Positions 9,029 to 18,568 of a DNA stretch of 64,000 nucleotides are shown here, piece after piece. The notes beneath the pieces are model-generated. The model saw only the letters and a list, made by a program, of their open reading frames with translations. It searched no databases and had not been told where the DNA came from. Both the position numbers and the translations under genes were made by a program. Each line of letters starts with the position of its first letter. Position 1 is the first letter of the stretch. The stretch spans positions 146,808-210,807 of the forward strand of contig NZ_JAVRHO010000004.1 in assembly GCF_031846515.1 (NCBI RefSeq). The letters run 5' to 3'. The DNA comes from Autumnicola lenta (lineage in GTDB: Bacteria; Bacteroidota; Bacteroidia; Flavobacteriales; Flavobacteriaceae).

Positions 9029-9469
9029 ATGAGCAAGACTGAAGAATTTTTGACGAAAGCTGAAGAAGAGGAAATCGTAGAAGCAATAAGAACTTCCGAA
9101 AAAAATACTTCAGGCGAAATACGTGTTCACCTGGAAAAGTCTATTGGAGAAATGGATATTTTCGATCGCGCAATGGAAGTTTTCCACATGCTGAAGATGG
9201 ATAATACCAAGCAGGACAATGGTGTGTTAATTTATGTTGCTGTAGAAGACCGTAACTTTGTAATCTATGGTGACAAGGGAGTTAACGATGTAGTTCCCAA
9301 CGATTTTTGGGAAAGCACAAAAGATGCTATCGTAGCCCAATTTAAACAAGGAAAATTCAAACAGGGACTGATAGACGGAGTTTTAAAGGCCGGTGATGAA
9401 CTTCAGCAACATTTCCCGTATAAAGAAAGTGATGTAAATGAACTTTCCGACAAAATTTCAAAAGGATAA
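9029..9469 (+). CDS. TPM domain protein (soluble)
   Basis: 146-residue TPM (formerly DUF477) domain protein without signal peptide or transmembrane segment. The domain runs nearly the full length: EIVEAIRTSEKNTSGEIRVHLE, DNGVLIYVAVEDRNFVIYGD and a C-terminal helix with FKQGLIDGVLKAG. It lies between lemA and a secreted TPM protein; the pair probably acts on the two faces of the membrane with LemA. The family has been linked to phosphatase activity and to thylakoid or envelope repair in other organisms, but no function can be assigned here. Confidence 0.9.
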   Translation: MSKTEEFLTKAEEEEIVEAIRTSEKNTSGEIRVHLEKSIGEMDIFDRAMEVFHMLKMDNTKQDNGVLIYVAVEDRNFVIYGDKGVNDVVPNDFWESTKDAIVAQFKQGKFKQGLIDGVLKAGDELQQHFPYKESDVNELSDKISKG

Positions 9470-10264
9470 ATGCTCATATCTACAAAAAAGCTAAGCCTAA
9501 CCCTATTACTGTTACTTGCTTTTACCGGCATAAGTCTTGCACAGCGGGATATACCACCAAGACCTTCTGAAGAAACGAGCGTTTATGATGAAGCCGATCT
9601 CTTTTCTTCTTCTGAAGAAAACCAGCTGGAGCAGAAACTTTTAAACTACGCCGATACCACATCTACTCAAATTGTTGTGGTCACCATCAATTCTCTTGAA
9701 GGAGAATATGCAGGAACTTATGCGACCCATTGGGCCCATGAGTGGGGAATCGGGCAGAGTGATAAGGATAACGGACTTCTAATTCTTGTAGCTGAAGAGG
9801 ACCGAAAAGTTTGGATCACCACAGGTTATGGCCTTGAAGAATATCTTACCGATGCTAATACCAAAGCTATTATTGAGAATGTAATTTTACCCGAATTTCG
9901 CAACAGCGATTATTATTCCGGACTGGATAAAGGCACCACAGCTGTTTTCCAGGTCCTGAATGGCAATTTTGAAGGAGTTCCGCAGAATCGTGGAGCTTCT
10001 GAAGGAACTCCGATTCGCACGATTATCTTTTTTATCATTTTCATTATCATCCTTATCTCCATAAGCCGGAAAAACAGAGGAGGCAGAAACGGTGGCCGCA
10101 GAAGTGGCGGCAGCACACTTTTTGACGCTGTCATTCTAAGCTCTCTTGGTCGCGGCACCTTTGGAGGCGGCGGAGGAGGCGGTGGCTTTGGCGGCGGCGG
10201 CGGCTTTGGTGGTGGTTTTGGAGGCGGTGGCTTTGGCGGCGGCGGTGCCGGTGGAAGCTGGTAG
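9470..10264 (+). CDS. TPM domain protein, exported, with transmembrane helix and glycine-rich tail
   Basis: 264 residues, starting on the base after the previous stop. Signal peptide at about residues 1-24 ending SLAQ, TPM domain at about 35-165 (DNGLLILVAEEDRKVWITTG is the conserved core), transmembrane helix at about 181-200, then a basic Arg/Gly linker and a tail of about 45 residues that is almost only Gly and Phe. The tail is the usual low-complexity C-terminus of this family. Last gene of the M23-merR-lemA-TPM-TPM operon. Confidence 0.92.
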   Translation: MLISTKKLSLTLLLLLAFTGISLAQRDIPPRPSEETSVYDEADLFSSSEENQLEQKLLNYADTTSTQIVVVTINSLEGEYAGTYATHWAHEWGIGQSDKDNGLLILVAEEDRKVWITTGYGLEEYLTDANTKAIIENVILPEFRNSDYYSGLDKGTTAVFQVLNGNFEGVPQNRGASEGTPIRTIIFFIIFIIILISISRKNRGGRNGGRRSGGSTLFDAVILSSLGRGTFGGGGGGGGFGGGGGFGGGFGGGGFGGGGAGGSW

Positions 10265-10272
10265 TTTCTTCA

Positions 10273-10300
10273 GTTGTTTGTTGTTTGTTGTTTGTTGTTT
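10273..10300. repeat. Heptanucleotide tandem repeat (GTTGTTT)x4
   Basis: Four perfect head-to-tail copies of GTTGTTT directly after the operon stop; non-coding. Confidence 0.9.
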
Positions 10301-10328
10301 AAAATATTGAAAAGTGGAAAGCAAACAT

Positions 10329-10865
10329 TCTATTTTGAATTTTAAATTCTGAAATTTGAATTTCTTCTGTTCCAGGCCTTGTGCTCAAAATTGCAATTAT
10401 TGATAATAAAAACGTGGAAAGTGGAGAGTGGAAGTTCACTCATTCTAAATTTTAAATTCTGAAATTTGAATTCCTTCTGCTCCAGGTCTTGTGCTCAAAA
10501 TGGTAATTTTCGATAACAAACGTGGAAAGTGGTGAGTGGAAAGCTCCATTTAGTATTCTAAATTTTGATTTCTTAAATTTGAATTCCTTCTGTTTCAGGC
10601 CTTGTGCTCAAAATTGCAATTATTGATAACAAAAACGTGGAAAGTGGATAATCGGAAGCTCCATTTAGTATTCTAAATTTTAAATTCTAAAATTTGAATT
10701 CCTTCTGTTTCAGATCTTGTCCTCAAAACGGCAATTTTCGATAACAAACGTGGAAAGTGGTGAGTGGAAAGCTCCATTTAGTATTCTACATTTTGAGCTC
10801 TGAAATTTGAATTCTTTCCGTTTCAGGTCTTGCCCTCAAAATGACAATTATCGAACGTCTCTTGT
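10329..10865. repeat. Intergenic tandem repeat, about 114-bp unit, about 4.7 copies
   Basis: Each unit runs CATTCTAAATTTTAAATTCTG, a TTTGAATTCCTTCTGTTTCAGG block, TTGTGCTCAAAATTGCAATTA, then AACGTGGAAAGTGGTGAGTGG. Units begin near 10329, 10441, 10555, 10671 and 10785, the last one incomplete. Copies differ at scattered positions (for example GCAATTATTGATAATAA versus GGTAATTTTCGATAACAA), so the array is old or under weak constraint. It fills the gap between the TPM operon and the convergent receptor gene. No open frame of interest. Confidence 0.9.
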
Positions 10866-10887
10866 CTCTTAAATGGAAAATCAGAAT

Positions 10888-13620
10888 TTAAAATCTTCTT
10901 CCTCCCCTGTCAGGAGGGCCACTTCCGCCGAAATTGCTCAGCTTATACGTGAAACTTAGCATTGCGTATCGGGTAAGGATTAAACTGCTGGTATCCTGGA
11001 TATAATCGTCTCCAATCACACGACGCGTATCGATGTTCTGATCCAACAAATCGTAAACCTTCACCTTCAGGGTAGCTTTGTCCTTCAGAAATTCGTATCC
11101 CAGGCTCATGTTCCAAAGCAGCGAGGTATTATCAAAACCCGGGGAAACATTTCCGAAGTAGTTAAAAGAAATATCATTACCGAAAACAACATTTTCAGGC
11201 CAGTAAGTGGTAGTCTGTAACCCAATGCTGTGATTTATAAAATCCTCGTTTCTGTCGGGATTAATATCATACATTGTGTTGTTATATGTTAATTCGTAAT
11301 TTGGTTCTATACTTAATAACTCTTCAATTTCGTAAGTTAGGCGCAAACGCGGACTAATAGAATAACGTTCGGCTTCATACCTCACGGCATTTGTAAATCC
11401 TATATTTTTATTATAATTAGAGTTTAAACCAGCCTGGTAACTAAAAATCCTTGCCTCCTTTTTATATTGTTTATTGTAAAAAAGACCTACGTTTCCATTT
11501 ATAGCACCATCAACATTGGTATAAGTGGTTCTCCTCACAAGGTCCTCGTCTACCGTTGTTACGGGAACCACGTTATTATCTGAAAAACCAATATTTGCAT
11601 AACTAAAGATTCCGCTACGGGTGGCAAAGTCAAAATTGCGGTAATTAAGTCTAATATCCTGCCGGTAGGTGGGCTTCAATTCGGGGTTCCCCACGATAAT
11701 ATTTAAAGGGTTTGTTCGATCTACCACAGGTTGCAGCTGCCGGATGGAGGGGATATCCACATTGGTCGAATAGTCAATAGAGAGACTCTTTGACCTTTCA
11801 ATTTCGTATCGTACCCCGGCATCCAGGAACAGGTTGTTATAGGTGTTCTCAAAAGATGTTTCTTCCAGGAAATTAGTGTTATCCAGGCTGGTATGTAAAA
11901 GCCCCACTTCTGTATTTATTCTCCAGACATCCCCTTCATAATTAAGCCCTACATTAGGAGTATGCCTCCTGCTGTTCACTTCAAAGTCACTGCTTAGAAG
12001 ATCATTGAGGGTGTTATAATCTCCGTCGCCATTCTCTGCTTCATAAACATACCTTTTATTTGTAGATTTTAAATAATCGAAATCATAAGAGATGTCTAGA
12101 AAAAAATCGTCGAACAGAACACTGCGCTTACTCACTTCAAATGAATATTCATTTTCGGTTTCATCTTCGTCTATATATTGATCCTGAATTTCCACAACTT
12201 CTTCTCCATCTTCAATAAAAAAACTTTCGGAAAAGTAGAAGTTATCGTTTTTCTGCCTGCTATGATCGTTTTCAAACTCCATTTGCAAATAGGAACCGCG
12301 ACTGCCAAAACGCTTTATAAAGTCTATATCATTACTGAAATCAGCACTCTCCAGTTCTTCATTATTTGAAGAGGTCGTACTGTTGATTAAGTTAAGATCC
12401 TCATCCAGTGATTCTGCTATTCGATCACGATAGGAATTTCCAAAATTAGCGTTGAACCTTGGATTAATATTAAGCCTTGTAAGGGTATCGAACTCTACCT
12501 CAAAACGAACATTTGCACGATGGCTATCATTAAGAAGGTTACTGCTTTCTTCAGAATTTGTAAAAAAACGGGAATCTGGTAAAATATTTTCTCGCGCCAC
12601 AATGGTTCTTCTTTCGGTATCATTTCTTCCGAAGAAATAATCTGCGCTTAATTCTATTTCTTTTTCTTCTTCCCATTTGTTCACGAAATTAAATCCAGCT
12701 GTTTCAGCTTTAGTAATTCCGCCGCCACCGCCGCCAAAGACATTTCTACCGGCAGTTCGACCCATCATTCCAAAAACTTCATCATAACTAAACCCGGAGG
12801 TGTTGATATTATTGGAACTGGCGAGGACACTCAATCTCAGATCGTCTTTAAAATAATTCCCGATTCCGCTAAGCTCATAACGATCGTCTGTTCCTCCTCC
12901 GGCAGTGGCCCGTGCAAAATAGCCTTTGTTCTTATCTTCCTTGATGGTAATGTTTACAGTCTTATTCTCCGGATCACCTGGTTTTCCAGTAAATTCTTCA
13001 GATCGTGTTTTGGTATCGGTCACCTGAATTTTATCAATAATCTCCTTAGGAAGGTTCTTTGTGGCAATTTTGGGATCATCCCCAAAAAATTCTTCGCCGT
13101 TTACGAGAATCCGCGAAACCGGCCTGCCGTTTACGGTGATATTTCCCTGGTTATCTACCTCGACCCCCGGTAGTTTTTTCATTAATTCTTCCAGGTTGGC
13201 ATCCTGCCGGGTACTAAAAGAACCGGCATTAAATTCTAAAGTATCTTTCTTAATAGTAATAGGTGCCCTTGTAGCGGTAACCATCACCTCTTCAAGCTCG
13301 TTGTCCTGAATATTTAAAGCAATGGTGGGAAGTTCTATTTGCTCTTTGATTTCCAGCGTTTCCCTGTGGGATTGATATCCGGCAAAGGAAATATACAAGT
13401 TGGCTTTGGGAGCTGTGGTGGTTCCTGTTAAACGGAAATTTCCGTTTTTTTCTGAAATGGTATAGGTAACAAGACTGCTGTCTGCTGCTTTTTCCAGGTA
13501 AATAGTTGCGGACTCCAATGGAACACCGATCTCATCCACCACTTTTCCGGTTATTTCAAAATCCTGAGAAAATGCTTTCCCAGTGATGAAAAGGAAAGCA
13601 AGAATGTAAAAAACTTTCAT
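10888..13620 (-). CDS. TonB-dependent outer membrane protein, OMP_b-brl_3 type with carboxypeptidase-regulatory N-terminus
   Basis: 910-residue outer membrane protein. Signal peptide ends near residue 18 (GKAFSQ). A carboxypeptidase regulatory-like beta-sandwich follows (about 22-105), then a plug-like domain (about 120-215: NLEELMKKLPGVEV, ILVNGEEFFGDDPKIA) and a long beta-barrel with many Asn/Asp/Tyr-rich strands, of the type annotated outer membrane beta-barrel family. Such proteins take up large substrates or iron complexes with TonB. No SusD-like partner is adjacent, so the substrate is unknown. There is a glycine stretch around residue 295. The last residue is Phe, as is common for barrel proteins. 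Confidence 0.88.
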   Translation of the reverse strand: MKVFYILAFLFITGKAFSQDFEITGKVVDEIGVPLESATIYLEKAADSSLVTYTISEKNGNFRLTGTTTAPKANLYISFAGYQSHRETLEIKEQIELPTIALNIQDNELEEVMVTATRAPITIKKDTLEFNAGSFSTRQDANLEELMKKLPGVEVDNQGNITVNGRPVSRILVNGEEFFGDDPKIATKNLPKEIIDKIQVTDTKTRSEEFTGKPGDPENKTVNITIKEDKNKGYFARATAGGGTDDRYELSGIGNYFKDDLRLSVLASSNNINTSGFSYDEVFGMMGRTAGRNVFGGGGGGITKAETAGFNFVNKWEEEKEIELSADYFFGRNDTERRTIVARENILPDSRFFTNSEESSNLLNDSHRANVRFEVEFDTLTRLNINPRFNANFGNSYRDRIAESLDEDLNLINSTTSSNNEELESADFSNDIDFIKRFGSRGSYLQMEFENDHSRQKNDNFYFSESFFIEDGEEVVEIQDQYIDEDETENEYSFEVSKRSVLFDDFFLDISYDFDYLKSTNKRYVYEAENGDGDYNTLNDLLSSDFEVNSRRHTPNVGLNYEGDVWRINTEVGLLHTSLDNTNFLEETSFENTYNNLFLDAGVRYEIERSKSLSIDYSTNVDIPSIRQLQPVVDRTNPLNIIVGNPELKPTYRQDIRLNYRNFDFATRSGIFSYANIGFSDNNVVPVTTVDEDLVRRTTYTNVDGAINGNVGLFYNKQYKKEARIFSYQAGLNSNYNKNIGFTNAVRYEAERYSISPRLRLTYEIEELLSIEPNYELTYNNTMYDINPDRNEDFINHSIGLQTTTYWPENVVFGNDISFNYFGNVSPGFDNTSLLWNMSLGYEFLKDKATLKVKVYDLLDQNIDTRRVIGDDYIQDTSSLILTRYAMLSFTYKLSNFGGSGPPDRGGRRF

Positions 13621-13770
13621 TAAGAGGAATTAAATAGATGAAAACGGAAATTCGACACCTCCGTCTGCTCTTAGACTAACGTTATTCCTTTTAGTTTAAT
13701 CGATATTACTTTTTCCTGAATGATGGTACTAAAGCAAAACCTGATGGTTTGATATGAAAATCAGCTTATA

Positions 13771-13795
13771 AAAAAAGCCCGCAATTGCGGGCTTT
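13771..13795 (-). terminator. Rho-independent terminator of the duplicated lipoprotein gene
   Basis: Perfect palindrome at 13774-13795 (arm AAAGCCCGCAA, other arm its complement) followed on the minus strand by a run of T. It lies 30 bp after the stop at 13825. Confidence 0.8.
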
Positions 13796-13824
13796 CTTAA
13801 TCTTAAATTATAAGCTGATTATGC

Positions 13825-16533
13825 TTAGTTGTTGTATAAATACACTGAAGCAGCGCTCGGCACGTCATTGCTAACGGCCGGAGCAATGTCTCCACTAGTG
13901 TTTAGTACATCTGTAAATCCAAGGATTTTACCACCACCATTTGCAATTTCTGCGATGAAAACCGTTTGGGTGTCATTATCATAAGCTACATCAATAGGAT
14001 TTCCTAGCTCTGTAGATGCTCCGGCAATCCTGGTCTGGTCTGCCATACTAATCATTCCTCCATCCATTGTAGCTTCAAGTTTTGTATTAAAGTCTTCAAT
14101 AACATGGAAACCACCATCAGAATCACTTGCGGCATCACCAATATCTGTCATAATTAAAACATCATCGGCTTCGCTATAATCGATCCCGTGAGTTCTCACC
14201 AGACCTTCAAAACTGATTCGTTTGTCAGGTAATTGCATACCTCCCATATTGGATAGGAAATCGTTAAAAATTGCAAGATCGTTGGTTGTATCTACAACAG
14301 CGAGTAAGTCTCCACCTTTAAAGGTAATTCCCCATACCGGAAAATCTACATCTACTGTATTTTCAAGTACAAAAGATGAACCATCAAAGGAATATATAAA
14401 GAACGTATCAGAACCATTATCAGATACTACAACATGATCTCCCAAAACTGCGATTTCCCTGGGACTTGGCAATTCATCAGGTCCCATAGCATCTGGAGAG
14501 ATAGTTGCTCCATCAGCAGCTCCTGCGAAGTTTTCATAAAATTCTATTCTCATGTCACTTCTGGAAGCCTGAATAAGATTTCCCGAACCTGAATAGTAAA
14601 CCCCTTCAGTAGAAGTTGAACTTGTCATTACAGTTTTTAGCAGGGATCCGCTTTCATTGTAAACATTTACGTTTCCATTTGCTGTACTGGTTGTGTACAA
14701 TCTCGTCATCATCCCGGTAGTGCTCATTCCTGTATTTCCATCAGTTTCATCACTTGAGAAATATAGAGATGAAGCAGCAGCCAGGTCTTCTTCAAACGAT
14801 GGCGTTAGGTTTCCACCTGAACCAATTGAAGTAAAACCTAAAACTTTTCCGTTTCCTACCTCAGAAATATAAACTGCATCTGTTTCAGAATCGTAAGCAA
14901 CATCAATAGGGTTACCCAACATAGTATTGGATCCTGCCACCCTTGTTTGTGCTTCCAAAGGAATTTGCTCACCATCTGACAATGCATCAAAAACAGTTGA
15001 GAAATTATTTATAACATGAAAAGCTCCGTCGTCAGTAGCATTGGCAGCATCTCCAATATCTGTCATAACCATTACATCATCTGTCCCATCATAAGTAAGA
15101 CCGTGGGTCCTGACTATACCTTCAACTCCTACTCTTTTAGAGGGCATCAATGTACCATCCATAGTATTAGAATCGAAATCATAGAATACCGCTAAGTCAT
15201 TGGTTGTATCGACGACAGCGTATAAGTCATCACCCTTAAAGGTAATTCCCCAAACCGGAAATGGAATACTAAAAGTGTTGGTTAAAGAAAAGTTATCTCC
15301 ATTTTTGGTATAAACATAAAATTGATTTGTACCATTATCTGATACCACGTATGTAGAACCATTTACTGCCAATTCTCTTGGACTATTCAAGTCGTCTGAA
15401 CTGGTGTAAGCCGGAGAAAGTGTTTCACCATCAGTGGCATTGCTAAAATTATTGTAAGCTTCCAACTGAAGGTTTGATCTTGAAGCCTGTACAACTACAT
15501 CATCAGAAAAATCATAAAAAATTCCTTCAGCAGCAGAGGAAGCTGTTCCAAAGTTGGAAGATGTTCCGGCGGTAAGATTATATTGAGTAATATTACCGTT
15601 GGAATTATTAGTCACGAACAATTGCGCTCTTCTGTTAACATCATTACAAGAATCGTCACTGTTCAATTCGATCACATTTGTATCAAAAAGACTTGATTCG
15701 TAACGAAGTTGCCCATCATAGCTCTGACATGAACCATCTGTAGCATAGGTATATGTCATATTTTGAGTAAAAACCGGACCCGAGTCACCATAAAACACCA
15801 ACATATCTTCTCCTTCTCCGGCAGAAGTCACATCACAGGTAAAGGTACCATCACCATTGTCAACGCAGTTGGCAAGCATACCTCCTGGACCTTCTTCTTC
15901 GCTTGAAAAAACCCTGTTTTTTAAGGTAACTTGTGTTCTTATTTCATCTCCATTGGCATCTCCACTATTATCAGTATCACCTAAAACAAGGAAATTAAAA
16001 GTTTGAGTTCCACCAGTACCTAAATCAGGGTGACTATCACAATCTACACAGGAATAAGTTCCGGTAACAGGTACCGCGTGAGCTTTAGAGGTGTTCTTAA
16101 CCACCATCATGTCTCCTGCTTTACCATTGTAAGTTACATTGGAGACTTCAGGATTGGTCCCGTCATCATCAACATTAAAATCAAAGCTCAAGTCTCCACT
16201 AGAAAATGTAAGACCTTCGTCTTCCTGACTTTTAGAGCTTTCTATTGCTGCAGCCCTAATGATGTTCCCTGTGCTCAAATTCACATCTGAGGTGGGATCA
16301 CCTTCAAAAGGAATAGATATAGCTACACTACCTCGAGATGAGGCGTCTTTTGTAGTAAATATTGCTGTGTAAGATCCAAAACTCGTGTTATCAAATTTTC
16401 CATCACGCAAGTTTTGTTCAAATTCTGTCAAATTTTCTTCTGGAATTGTCCCTTCTTCCTGCGTTGGTAACTGATCTTCCGCACAGGAATAAAATAAAAA
16501 GACACCGAGAAGGTAAAAGCAAATTTTCTTCAT
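13825..16533 (-). CDS. Lipoprotein with an internal duplication of a propeller-like domain
   Basis: 902-residue predicted surface or periplasmic lipoprotein; lipobox FYSC with Cys17. About residues 30-300 form an Asp/Gly-rich N-terminal region that contains two Cys pairs (YSCVDCDS and ANCVDNGDGTFTC). The rest is two homologous segments of about 280 residues, each with the same order of motifs: QASRS, SPRE, VVSDNG, FPVWGITFKG, AVVDTTNDLA, VRTHG, VMTDIGDAA and GNPIDVAYD. The pattern resembles beta-propeller blades. No enzymatic motif is seen and I do not recognise a named family. Monocistronic, with its own terminator. Confidence 0.75.
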   Translation of the reverse strand: MKKICFYLLGVFLFYSCAEDQLPTQEEGTIPEENLTEFEQNLRDGKFDNTSFGSYTAIFTTKDASSRGSVAISIPFEGDPTSDVNLSTGNIIRAAAIESSKSQEDEGLTFSSGDLSFDFNVDDDGTNPEVSNVTYNGKAGDMMVVKNTSKAHAVPVTGTYSCVDCDSHPDLGTGGTQTFNFLVLGDTDNSGDANGDEIRTQVTLKNRVFSSEEEGPGGMLANCVDNGDGTFTCDVTSAGEGEDMLVFYGDSGPVFTQNMTYTYATDGSCQSYDGQLRYESSLFDTNVIELNSDDSCNDVNRRAQLFVTNNSNGNITQYNLTAGTSSNFGTASSAAEGIFYDFSDDVVVQASRSNLQLEAYNNFSNATDGETLSPAYTSSDDLNSPRELAVNGSTYVVSDNGTNQFYVYTKNGDNFSLTNTFSIPFPVWGITFKGDDLYAVVDTTNDLAVFYDFDSNTMDGTLMPSKRVGVEGIVRTHGLTYDGTDDVMVMTDIGDAANATDDGAFHVINNFSTVFDALSDGEQIPLEAQTRVAGSNTMLGNPIDVAYDSETDAVYISEVGNGKVLGFTSIGSGGNLTPSFEEDLAAASSLYFSSDETDGNTGMSTTGMMTRLYTTSTANGNVNVYNESGSLLKTVMTSSTSTEGVYYSGSGNLIQASRSDMRIEFYENFAGAADGATISPDAMGPDELPSPREIAVLGDHVVVSDNGSDTFFIYSFDGSSFVLENTVDVDFPVWGITFKGGDLLAVVDTTNDLAIFNDFLSNMGGMQLPDKRISFEGLVRTHGIDYSEADDVLIMTDIGDAASDSDGGFHVIEDFNTKLEATMDGGMISMADQTRIAGASTELGNPIDVAYDNDTQTVFIAEIANGGGKILGFTDVLNTSGDIAPAVSNDVPSAASVYLYNN

Positions 16534-16919
16534 AAACTGGTTTTTTATTTGGTTAATATTTTACTTAGCCAAAAGGTAACTACATGATACTCAGATACAA
16601 AGTATTTAAGTGAAGTTTAAGACGATCTTAATGTGGAATTACATTTTGTTTAACCAGGGAAACTTTGAAAAAAGAGCATTCAAAGAAGCTATTTTAAAGA
16701 ACAAAATTCTTCAATTTTAAAAAAATAAAAAGACAAAATTATGACTATCAGATTATTAAATTAATTTTTACCTGATGTTAATAATCTTAAAAAGAAGCCC
16801 TCTATCTAAAAATAAAGCAAATTGTTAAGATTCTAGCTGCTCCACAAAAATTAAAATCCAGACCTTGAAAGAAGGTCGGGAGGTCTAAGTCTGAAATTTT
16901 AAAAAAGTATCAAGCGGTA
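16534..16919. other. AT-rich intergenic region between the lipoprotein gene and der
   Basis: About 385 bp that must contain the promoter of the minus-strand lipoprotein gene. The only structure I see is a small hairpin at 16861-16877 (GACCTT, five-base loop, AAGGTC), nested with flanking AGACCT/AGGTCT, just downstream of der. It has no T-run directly attached, so it is a weak terminator candidate. Confidence 0.4.
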
Positions 16920-18224
16920 TTACTTTTTCCTGAAGTAAATAGTAATTGGAACTCCGCTGAAATCGAATTCTTTCCGGATCTTGTTTTCCAAAAACCGTTT
17001 ATAAGGATCTCTTAAATACTGCGGAAGATTACAGAAAAATGCAAATTGTGGCTGCGGAGTTGGCAACTGCATGCAGAATTTGATCTTTACATATTTTCCT
17101 TTGTAAGCCGGCGGTGGATTATTTTCAATTATCGGAAGCATTACATCATTAAATTCCCGCGTCTTCAATTTCTTGCTCCGGTTTTCAAAAACCTGTACAG
17201 CAGTTTCTATCGCTTTAAAAACCCGCTGCTTGGTAAGTACAGAAATAAAGATAATCGGCACATCGGTAAAAGGTTCGATCTCGCGCCTAATATTCGCTTC
17301 GTATTCTTTAAGCGTGTTTGTTTCCTTATCTATTAAATCCCACTTATTCACCAGGATCACAATTCCTTTGCGGTTACGCTGGGCCAGCCAGAAAATATTC
17401 TGAACCTGCCCGTCAAAACCGCGCTGGGCATCCAAAACCACCAGACAAACATCACAATTTTCTATGGCACGTACAGAGCGCATTACCGAATAAAATTCCA
17501 AATCTTCCTTAACTTTGGCTTTTCTGCGAATACCTGCGGTATCTACCAGATTAAATTCAAAACCAAAACGGTTGTATTTTGTATCTATGGAATCTCGTGT
17601 AGTACCGGCAACATCTGTTACTATGTATCTGTCTTCACCAATGAGAGCGTTTATAAAAGAAGATTTCCCTGCATTTGGTCTTCCCACCACAGCAAAACGT
17701 GGCAATTCTGACTCTTCTTCAGCTTCAGATTCTGGTAGGGCTTCAATAAGCGCATCCAGTAAATCTCCTGTTCCACTACCATTGGTGCTGGCAATGGGAA
17801 AATATTCACCCAAACCAAGGTTATAGAATTCCACTGCGTTCGCCAGTCGCTTATTATTATCGACTTTATTTACCGCCAGCAAAACAGGTTTATCTACTTT
17901 TCTAAGTAAAAAAGCAACGTCCTCATCCATTGGAGTAATCCCCGTTTCTACATCTACCATAAAGATAATAGCATCTGCCTCATCTATGGCAAGCTCTACC
18001 TGTTTGTCAATTTCAGCTTCAAAAATATCATCGCTGCCTATAATATATCCGCCGGTATCGATAAGGGAAAATTTTCGCCCATTCCAGTCAGATTTTCCAT
18101 AATGCCGATCGCGTGTAACTCCGCTAACGGAATCCACAATGGCCTCACGACGCTGGATTAATCTGTTAAAAAAAGTGGATTTTCCAACGTTTGGTCTTCC
18201 CACGATGGCTACTATATTACCCAT
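16920..18224 (-). CDS. der: Ribosome biogenesis GTPase Der
   Basis: 434-residue GTPase with the diagnostic tandem G domains. The first P-loop is GRPNVGKST at about residues 8-16 with DTGG; the second is GRPNAGKSS at about residues 180-188 with DTAG and NKWD. A C-terminal KH-like domain follows (about 350-434). Der acts in 50S subunit assembly. Length is normal. Upstream on the same strand is era, separated by 340 bp that holds a heptamer repeat. Confidence 0.98.
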   Translation of the reverse strand: MGNIVAIVGRPNVGKSTFFNRLIQRREAIVDSVSGVTRDRHYGKSDWNGRKFSLIDTGGYIIGSDDIFEAEIDKQVELAIDEADAIIFMVDVETGITPMDEDVAFLLRKVDKPVLLAVNKVDNNKRLANAVEFYNLGLGEYFPIASTNGSGTGDLLDALIEALPESEAEEESELPRFAVVGRPNAGKSSFINALIGEDRYIVTDVAGTTRDSIDTKYNRFGFEFNLVDTAGIRRKAKVKEDLEFYSVMRSVRAIENCDVCLVVLDAQRGFDGQVQNIFWLAQRNRKGIVILVNKWDLIDKETNTLKEYEANIRREIEPFTDVPIIFISVLTKQRVFKAIETAVQVFENRSKKLKTREFNDVMLPIIENNPPPAYKGKYVKIKFCMQLPTPQPQFAFFCNLPQYLRDPYKRFLENKIRKEFDFSGVPITIYFRKK

Positions 18225-18394
18225 ACCGGATTTTCTTTTATTTAAGATGCAAAATTAGTGTAAATATTTGGGTTTAAAGAGAAAAGTAGAAAGCACTATG
18301 TTTCCTTACGTTTTCATTCTTTAAAGTAAAGATCAAGCTAAAAGATCGCTTCGCTGCAAGACGCAGGAAATAAAACGCTTTTACCTGGAAAGCA

Positions 18395-18432
18395 GGTTTA
18401 AGGTTTAAGGTTTAAGGTTTAAGGTTTAAGGT
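18395..18432. repeat. Heptanucleotide tandem repeat (GGTTTAA)x5
   Basis: Five perfect copies of GGTTTAA plus GGT, in the der-era intergenic gap (18225-18568), which otherwise shows nothing recognisable. Confidence 0.92.
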
Positions 18433-18568
18433 CAAATATTAACTAAGAATTCAACTGACTCAAAAAAAGTTGTCTTTTTTTCTGAAGAAAAACGAAATCA
18501 GGAAAAGTGAACTCTATTTAAGCCAATGCCTAAAAATCAACAATATCGGCCTTTAGTTGCCCGGCTCA

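Noticed and set aside
10136..10324. Minus-strand Ala/Thr/Lys-rich frame opposite the glycine tail of the TPM protein
   Set aside because: Anti-sense shadow of the GGC-rich low-complexity coding sequence.
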